Position numbers and translations under genes: made by a program. The notes beneath the pieces were generated by a model. The model ran no database searches and was not told where the DNA came from. It was given only the letters and a program-made list of their open reading frames with translations. DNA of 64,000 nucleotides from Collybiopsis luxurians FD-317 M1. Lineage: Eukaryota; Basidiomycota; Agaricomycetes; Agaricales; Omphalotaceae. Location of the stretch: assembly GCA_000827265.1 (NCBI GenBank), contig KN834750.1, forward strand, positions 372,001 to 436,000. The letters are read 5' to 3'. Positions 56,598-64,000 of this stretch are shown here, piece by piece. Numbering within the stretch: the first letter of the stretch is position 1; every line of letters starts with the position of its first letter.

Positions 56598-57109
56598 CAA
56601 GTCATTTGTTCTACAATCTCTGCCGCCTTTTTTGTTTGGATCCTTACGCATGTATTTCTAATTCAATCTGTATTGCACTATTTTTCTTCGTGAGCTTTTT
56701 CACGTTCAGCTGATCCACGACATATGACTATCTATCGATGAAAGTACTCATGGGCAACGATGGTCCAGAAATCTCCTTGTAATGTTCTCGCTTTCTCGTT
56801 TTCTTTTAATCTTGACGGTCAAACGGTAGTTGAGGCAAAGCAAGCCCCCAACTCGAAAAGAGCGGGAGTATTAGCCACCGAAAATTCTCATATCTGCCCG
56901 TGAAGGGCCAAATCGCGCACACGCGCGCGTATTCCGCGTGTTTCCGGCTCCCTCACTTCCCTGCCCCTCACTCTTGGAACATCACATGAGAGGAACCCAG
57001 TTCAACACTCGCTGCGATGCTCACACTCTCGTCAGTAAGTCAGCAGGCCGCGGTTCATGCGAGCCTTTAAAAGTGTGCGTTGAAGGAGGATAGAAGAACA
57101 TTCACGGCT
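56598..57109. promoter_or_regulatory. Promoter region of the GH51 gene
   Basis: 512 bp. TTTAAAA at 57066-57072, 38 bp before the start codon, is a plausible TATA element. No open frame of note. Confidence 0.4.
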
Positions 57110-60100
57110 ATGTTTTCCGCTCTTCTTACTCCTCTAGTGCTTCTTTGCGTCACTGTGAATGCTCAAGTCACAGTGACGGTTAATGGAACCGCGAGCCATA
57201 CCATACCATCTACGCTATGCAAGTCGTATTATACTGCTTCCAGGGTCGAAAATTGCTGATTATGTTCTGAAAGGGGGTCAGATGTTTGAAGTAAGCAATT
57301 ACAGACTGATATAAACAGTTGATTTTTCTACGTTGCTTCTATAGGATATAAGTGTGAGCGCTGAAGTTGAAGTATAAGACAATCGATGCCTTGACTTACC
57401 ACATGCTGTATCTAGCATGTAAGGGCAGCGATTTTCGGTATGACCAGGACATTGACCATTGACCTACGCAGAGTGGCGATGGAGGACTATATGCAGAATG
57501 TCAGTTGACACAACCAAGATTCATGTATCGCCGGGAGCTCACCCTGCCCGAATTACAGTGTTACAGAACCGAGCCTTCCAAATGGTCAATCTGTCCGGTA
57601 CGAGATCGCGTGCGCTCATCTGGGCTTGATCTTACTAGAAAATATACATAGATCAAGCAGCAGCTCTAAACTCTTGGTCAGCTGTGAATGGAGCACATCT
57701 CACAGTCGTAGCGGAAACTGTTCCCGTTTCGGCAGCCTTACCCAATGCCTTGAGTGTAGTTATCCCTACGGGTACCTCTGGTCAGATTGGATTTGCAAAT
57801 GAAGGATACTTTGGTGAATGACCAGTTCTCCGTTAAAATATAATGTTGACTTGTGATAAATTTCAGGTATCAAAGTGAACGCAAGCAACACCTACACTGC
57901 ATCCTTCTTCTATCGCTTCCCTACAGCATCTCGTTTCAGTGGACCCGCAACTCTTTCCCTGCAGACTTCCACCGGACAAATCCTGGGTGCTACAAATGTG
58001 ACGCTAAGTGGCTCACAGACTAGCTGGAAACATATAAACACCACCATCAAGCCAACCACTTCTGCAAGCGGTCTGACGAATAATTTTGTTGTTACTGTAA
58101 ACGGAGCAGCTCTGGCTGGCGAAACGATCCATTTTGCCATGTTTTCCCTGTTCCCGCCTACGTTCAAAAATAGGCCTAACGGTATGAGGGTTGACATTGC
58201 CGAGGTAAGTAAGGCTGTCTTGCTACTTTGCGTTCTAGTAGGGCTTACACGCGTATTTCTACTGACCCTTGCCTCAATGGCACCTTCGTTTTTCCGGCTT
58301 CCCGGAGGGAACAATCTCGTGCGTGAATGTGAGTTCAACTAGGTTAGATCAACCTGATATTCCGGTTCGCAGGAGGGACAAACTGTCGCTCAACGGTGGC
58401 AATGGAACAATACCGTTGGTCCGCTTGTTGACCGACCAGGTACGAAGGGTCTTCATTCCGCGAGAAAAGCTCACCGACGTCTTGCCAGGTCGTGTTGGGG
58501 ATTGGGGCAAGTTCCAGACCCGTCTCTCAAACCGAGCTGTTTTCTGAATCATTGTAAATCATTCAGGCTATATAAACACCGAGTGAGTTTCTCGTATATA
58601 TCTCCAAGGCAGACCGCCTTCTCATCCGGCGTTCGTAATCTATTCAGCGGTCTAGGTCTCTTCGAATACCTTACTTGGTGTGAAGATCTCAACATGCAAG
58701 CTATTATGGCCGTTTGGTCCGGTGAGCTCCCTCGCTAAATGTTCTTCACTTCTCAAACGCTCACCCAAAATCCAAACAGGATTTGCTCTTGGAGGAACGA
58801 GCATAGCTGAAAATGCTTTGGGACCTTACATTCAACAAGCGATTGACCAGGTGTGTTTGTCGACTTGCCTGCACGAGTGCGCACTCATACAATCTTTCGT
58901 TGGGTAGATCAACTTTGTCATCGGTGATCCAAGGGAAAGCGAACCTGGTAAAGAGGACCGCATTTATGGGGGTTCGTGCTAGGCTTTGACAAATCTCCCT
59001 TCTGCAGCTGCTCTTCGGGCGTCCTTGGGCCATCCAGATCCCTTCCCATTGGCTCACGTCGAAATTGGAAACGAAGATTTCTTTGCCTCCAATACGTCAG
59101 TATCTGATTCTCTTCCTGACACTACTACGATGCTGATAGCCTCTTTTAGTTACACCTACCGCTGGAATCAATTCCGTACTACACTTCAGGCTGAATTCCC
59201 CGACCTTCGTATGTTCAAATTTTTCGACAGAACAAGAAAATATATCGACTTTGACATCTAGTCTTCCTTGCCACTTCCGATTTTGACAGCCCAGTCCTTT
59301 CACCGACACCACAAGAATGGGATATTCACGTTTATCAAACTCCAAGTATGTAAATTATTCTATCATGTTTCGGCTATTACCAACAAATCCTTCGATCAGC
59401 CTGGTTTGCTCAGAACTCGCAGTTTTACGATTCATTCGCGGTGGGTCGGTTGTTGCACAGCTAGTCTTTGGCTCATTCTTAATGAACGATGAAGCGCGAC
59501 GGAACGCACTTCTTTGAGGCAAGATCCACTTCTTTTCACACTCTTTCGCCCAGATTGCTGAGACCGATTAGGGAGAATACGCAGCGATATCAACTAATGC
59601 CAATGATATCTTTGGAACTCCGGCCGATGGTCGCTTCACATTCCCGACGATGGCGAGTTCAACTGGAGAAGCGGCTTTCATGACTGGCCTTGAACGTAGG
59701 TTTTTGTTCTGATTTCCCGGGCACGTACTCTAGCTTTGCTTCAGGGAATAGCGACATTGTTTTCGCAGCTTCATATGCACCTCTCCTGAATGTGAGCGAT
59801 TTATCTTTGACGCAGAGGAGCATGAACTGTGAATTGATGCTTTCTTCGTAGCACGTCGTCGATTCACAGTGGGTAAGTTGGCTTATCTATGGCTTGAGTT
59901 ATTATGGCCTAAGAAGGCATCTGTCTAGACTCCGAATCTCGTCAGCTTCGAGTACGTTTCGCTTCAAGCACGAATGGTTGATGTAAAAACTCAGCATATT
60001 CCACAGCTCAGGCAATGTATATCCATCGACGAGTTTCTACGTTCAGCAAGTGAGTGATTCAAGAGCCTTACCACACTTTTGCTAATCTGTGTAATCTTTT

Positions 60101-60499
60101 CAGCTATTCAGCCTTAATAGAGGCGACGAGTATCTTCCAAGTACTGTCCCGCCCACCACGGGCACGCTATTCTGGAGCGTCGTGAGGAAGACATCGGTCA
60201 CCCCCAACGAAGTCATCATCAAGGTAAGATTTCTAGCATTTCTTTATTCTGCAAGCAAATTCCATCCGTTCTAGGTTGTAAACACCGTGGGATCTTCTTC
60301 AAATGTCACCTTCAACTTGCCTTTCGCTGTCGCGAGAACCGCGACAAATCAGATGCTCGTTGGGGGCCAAAGTGACAGTAATAGCCCGACAACTCCAAAT
60401 TTGATTACGCCCAAAACGAGTACCGTCAACGTCGGTCAAAGCTTCACTTACGATGCACCAGGCTTCAGCGTCAGTGTATTGACACTCACTTCTGCTTGA
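57110..60499 (+). CDS. Alpha-L-arabinofuranosidase, GH51, secreted
   Basis: Removes terminal alpha-L-arabinosyl groups from arabinoxylan and arabinan outside the cell. A signal peptide is clear (MFSALLTPLVLLCVTVNA, then Q). The order of family motifs is STLWGQMFEDISHSGDGG; LYAELLQNRAFQMVNLSD; QIGFANEGYFGIKV; FFRLPGGNNLEGQTVAQRW; GDWGYINTDGLGLFEYLTW; LAHVEIGNEDFF (Glu of NED as acid/base); FFEGEYAAIS (GEY Glu as nucleophile); and YAPLLN then DSQWTPNL. The C-terminus is a beta-sandwich (NVTFNLPFAVARTA). About 20 small exons are needed. Several are unusual: GC-AG introns at 57219..57273, 58507..58566 and 59519..59571, an exon of 9 nt (57345..57353) and one of 3 nt (57416..57418). With these included the frame is intact and both catalytic residues are present, so I regard it as a working gene. 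Confidence 0.9.
57416..57418 (+). other. Candidate 3-nt exon (CAT, His) in the GH51 gene
   Basis: CAT is flanked by tctag and gtaagg. It inserts the His that sits between DIS and SGDGG in GH51 enzymes. It divides a 118-nt gap into introns of 62 and 53 nt. Confidence 0.6.
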
Positions 60500-60732
60500 G
60501 AGGATATCTTGGATGTAACACAATGACCGCGAATTTATGTAAAGTTCGGCTCAAGCTACACTTTTCGTTAGCATTTCGTGTCAAATGTACAGTTTACAAG
60601 CATTACGTGTAGTCGTTCAGCAAGGTACCGACCAGCATTAAACTATTTGAAGACCGAGAATCACCGTCTAACTCTGAGCAAGTCCAAATCCATACAGAGG
60701 TCACTAGCCAACTTGTCAGACCGAGTGTTTCA

Positions 60733-62169
60733 TCATATCATCCCAACTCTTTGCAACCACACCAAACCCATAGCGGCCTGGAAAGCGTCGTCTTCCGCAA
60801 GTTTCTCGTTCAGCAAATAGTCCATAACTTGATCTCGATTCTCTGGCATCAACAGGTTTCGAACGTCAGTTTCGTCAAAAGTTTTGATCGTGTTCATTGA
60901 GGTAAAGGGATCCAGACCATTGTTTACACTGAGCAGAGGCTCGAGAACATGAAGATGCTGAAGGGGCGTCATGCGCGAGTTGAATGGATCTGAGAGAACA
61001 CCGTCTGGGACGATATTTGTGCTTTCAATCAACGGGACGTTATAATCGACAGAAACTGGTGGCAACATAGGAAGCTCTTCAAGAGGTCGAGTATACGAGG
61101 AAGGAGCGTAACTGATCACATCCGTGAAACCAGGCTGATACGGCGCCGGGGTGGAGTTCTGATAGCGAGCATTCAAGGCATGTCTTGCTTGAAATGAGGC
61201 GATTTCGTCGTGCTGCGAATATTCAAATGAATAAGCTTCTTCAACAGGTCATCTGCGTTGTCACTTACAGCAAGAGGAATGAGGGGCTGATGTGAAGGTG
61301 AAGCATAAAGCCGAGATTGATTAAGAGCGTTCGGAAAATTCGGATATTGCGGAAGGGGCTGGTAGGAGGTTCGAGGCTGAAGCTGAGACATAACATGCGG
61401 AATGTAATTTGTAGTGCTATACTGCTGTTGAGGGGAGGGAGGGATCTTAGGATACTGGGAAAACGGGGCGAACGACGATGCATTGGTGGGATGCTCCCAT
61501 TGGGATTGTGGTTGATCAACGTTGCCTTTGAAATCCAATTTGGAAGAATTGGGGCGAATTGATTGCGATGTGAAAAACAAGTCCTCTGGGCCTACGATAT
61601 AACTATGCTCTCTTTGAAGAGTTGTAGGAATTTCAGGACGAAAATTCGGAGTTGTTGTGGTGCCTTTGATAGAAGTACGATCGGACAAAGTGGATATATG
61701 CGGGCTCGGAACTCGAGACGACGGCAGTATAGTAGCTTCCGCAATTTCGACCTTTACAGCCAAGATATTGTTGTTGGAAGGTATGCTTACTTCTTCAATC
61801 TCAGTTTTTGCGGACCGCAAATTGTCGTTGCGATTTTCTAGTTTACACTCCGCCGGCAATGGCAGGACACATTGTTCAGGTTCAATCTTGACTGGCGCTT
61901 GTTGAGTTGAGCTCGTTGCATTGTCAGCTTGTGATTGTTTCTTTCTTTGGCGGCAGTAGCGTGAAAACCAAGCTGATACCCATTTATGTTCCCTGTTCAA
62001 GAAAGTTGGAAAACTCTACATAAGTTGCCTGATGTACTCACAATCCAGTTGCCTGCTCTACTTGGGCATACTCTTCCAGCGAAGGACGACCATCGGTGGT
62101 AGAGTCAAAGAGCTTGATCAACACTTTACGCTGTTCTTTGGTGGCCCTGATTCTGTTCTTGGCGGACAT
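60733..62169 (-). CDS. Homeodomain-like transcription regulator
   Basis: About 445 residues in at least three exons (62042..62169, about 61269..61992, 60733 to about 61214). The N-terminal ~60 residues resemble a homeodomain: a basic arm and helix 1 (RIRATKEQRKVLIKLFDSTT), helix 2 (PSLEEYAQVEQATG) and a recognition-helix-like KWVSAWFSRYCRQRKKQ. An intron separates helices 2 and 3. The rest is disordered: Ser/Thr/Pro-rich, Gln-rich near 61370-61450, with alternating acidic and hydrophobic patches (IEPEQC, KVEIAEATILPS) that could activate transcription. The last exon starts HDEIASFQARHALNARYQ. The usual Asn of helix 3 is missing, so DNA binding may differ. It is not one of the mating-type HD1/HD2 genes as far as I can tell. 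Confidence 0.6.
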
Positions 62170-62370
62170 TGACTGAGTGTGAAGGCTCGGAGCCGGATTC
62201 GGCAGCTCTTTAAACCAGTTTCACGATCACGCCTTGCAAGTTGGAACGTACTTCCATCACGAGCCTCGTGGCCAGAGGATCGTTTACTCTTCCCAGGCTG
62301 CTTCCCATCCTCCTCCTCTAATCTCTCGACTCCCTTCATTTTCGTTCATTTTTTCTTTTGTACTTTTATA

Positions 62371-64000
62371 ATGGAGCCTTTCACTTATCAAGAGAGCTCA
62401 CCCGATGTCTTCTCGTTCGAAGACGATGTAGAACTCACGCATCGACTACATTTTATCAAGGAAGTAAGCTCTGCATCCTACCTGCCTTCTTCTCTCACTT
62501 AAATCCGCGTCTAGAATGGTTGTGGTAACTGGGGGAGTGTCTGGCTCTGCGAACCAAGAAGTGCTGAACTTTTGCACTCAACCGACCCGTTCGATAGAAC
62601 GCTCAAGCCCCAGTTTGCTGTCAAGCTCGTCCACCGCGACAAAGAGTCCAAGACAAGTGCTGCGCGCGTCAAAAGTCTCTGGAAGTAAGTTTCTTCGGTT
62701 TCGGTACAAATGCGTGCCTCTAACCCTTAGTAGTGAAATGAAAATTGTTCGCAAGTTCAAGTTGGACCCCCATCCCTCCATTATTCCATTTTATTCGTTC
62801 CTACTCACACCTTCATACGCTATTGTCACCATGTGAGCTCTTCCACGGCTAAATACTACCGTTTCAAGCCTGTTGATACATTTCCCAGGGCCTACCACCC
62901 TGACTTGATCACTGTTCAAGTTAGCGAATCTCATGCCCGAGTGTGGTTCAGATATCTTTTGTCAGCTGTCCAGTTTCTTCATAGGAGGGGTGTTGCGCAT
63001 AACGATATCAAGTACGTATCCTAGACCTGGGTTTAAATTCGCCGCGGCACGTCGTTAATACTTCTCAGGCCCGCAAACATACTCTTGTCGGCGAAAGGCA
63101 TTCCAGTGCTCTGTGACTTTGGCTTTGCTGAGGCTTATGATGTCAGCTCTCCTACGGCGTTCCACAGCAAATTTGCGTATGGGACACCAGAGGTACCGTT
63201 TACACCGTATCTTCGCGTCGCAAGATCTTTATGTTTTATCCCCGTAGTACCTCGCCCCAGAACGAGCTAGAGGAATCCCTCACGATACTCGCAAATCCGA
63301 TGTCTGGTCTTTGGGCGTTACATTCTTCGAGATTTTGATTGGACGAACGCCTTTCGAAGAATCAGATCAAGACCAATGTGTTACGGAAGAAGATCTTCAC
63401 AAGTACTGGGGAAGGACTCTACGGGGGAAGTGGGTGGGTACTTGGAAGATGTCTAAAGGCATGGAACGCCTCCTCAAGCGGTTGCTATCTCCCAACGCTG
63501 ACTTGAGGTGTACCGCGGATGAGGCTATGAAAGATATCTACTGGGCAGAAGTGCAGCAGAAAGACCAAACTCGCCCCGTCAATGAACATCGTAAGTCCTG
63601 CTCATTGAATTGAATTTCGTGCTAAGTCATTCTATTCCAGGTCGTTCGGCAAGTTATACATCCTCCATTGTGTTCGAAAAAGACTGGGTCAAATTGGCCG
63701 AAGTTAAGCCAAAGACACAAACACCTTCTCCTCTCGCCAGCTCTAATAGCGCAAAGAATACAAAGAATAGAGATGGGCTAGAAAGGGAGATCTCAACGCC
63801 GCCGGGACTCGAGTCTCCCAAGGATCATACTCACCGTACGTTGGCCAAGTCAAAGTCGCAGGGGCGTGTGGCTGCTAGTACCTCTGAGACATCGAGAAGT
63901 AGGCTTTGATCAATCGATTAATTGCTCTTCCTTACTGACTCTGGTCCTCAGATGTTCCGCGCCGACGTATTCCTGCCCATGTTGACCTTTCACCCATAAA
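62371..64000 (+). CDS. Serine/threonine protein kinase, cut by the right edge
   Basis: The first exon codes MEPFTYQESSPDVFSFEDDV and ends at IKE, then joins NGCGNWGSVWLC (glycine-rich loop GxGxxGxV). Next are FAVKLVHRDKE (the ATP-binding Lys), NEMKIVRKF (helix C Glu), HRRGVAHNDIKPANILLS (catalytic Asp, Lys and Asn), LCDFGFAEAYD (DFG), FAYGTPEYLAPERA (APE) and SDVWSLGVTFFEILIGRTPF. All catalytic residues are present, so it should be active. The HRD motif is HND here. A basic Ser/Thr/Pro-rich tail begins near 63640 and runs off the window. The kinase group is uncertain. The start is 201 bp from the homeodomain-like gene on the other strand. Confidence 0.88.

Noticed and set aside
59940..60020. 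Possible loss of the catalytic Glu at the SFE/SFD join of the arabinofuranosidase
   Set aside because: Comparison with the remembered family places the nucleophile in GEY near 59572-59580 instead, and that Glu is intact.

Overview
This window is nuclear DNA from a filamentous basidiomycete, most likely a mushroom-forming agaricomycete. Genes are short-spaced, lie on both strands, and are cut by many introns of about 45-60 nt with fungal splice signals. Several products are typical of fungi: a KRE6/SKN1 beta-glucan synthesis protein, a Zn2Cys6 regulator, a GH51 arabinofuranosidase, a fungal bestrophin-like channel and an F-box protein. No transposon, rRNA, tRNA or CRISPR array was recognised. 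Species cannot be named from the sequence alone.

Layout. 1-11 kb: PRP8 (minus, cut by the left edge), a bestrophin-family channel (plus), dUTPase (plus) and a large PX-PH phospholipase D (minus). 11-19 kb: an FAD-dependent dehydrogenase of the fumarate reductase/TcuA type, a 1.4 kb stretch without a recognisable gene, the SUMO-activating subunit AOS1 and a Zn2Cys6 transcription factor, all on minus. 19-25 kb: an intronless PPR-like mitochondrial protein (minus), an uncharacterised spliced gene (plus) and a GRASP/Grh1 Golgi protein (plus). 25-36 kb: Prp24/SART3, a short-chain dehydrogenase (both plus), KRE6/SKN1 and an F-box protein (both minus). 36-47 kb: an intronless dihydrofolate synthase, a Ulp2-type SUMO protease (both plus), alpha-actinin (minus) and the FACT subunit Pob3 (plus). 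47-57 kb: an RA-PH adaptor (minus), a DCAF4-like WD40 protein, an NAD(P)-binding protein, COX20 (plus), a rhodanese/Cdc25-like phosphatase (minus) and a dynein roadblock light chain (plus). 57-64 kb: GH51 arabinofuranosidase (plus), a homeodomain-like regulator (minus) and a protein kinase (plus, cut by the right edge).

The genes are mostly unrelated housekeeping genes, not a cluster. Some share processes: PRP8 and Prp24 (spliceosome), AOS1 and Ulp2 (SUMO attachment and removal), alpha-actinin and roadblock (cytoskeleton). Divergent start codons can be as close as 44 and 84 bp, and one convergent pair of stop codons is 3 bp apart.

The most unusual signal is at the level of splicing. The bestrophin gene reads through only if a single-nucleotide exon is included. 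The GH51 gene appears to use three GC-AG introns plus exons of 3 and 9 nt. The roadblock gene splits immediately after its start codon. All exon joins were inferred by reading frame, splice signals and remembered family consensus; none was tested against transcripts.
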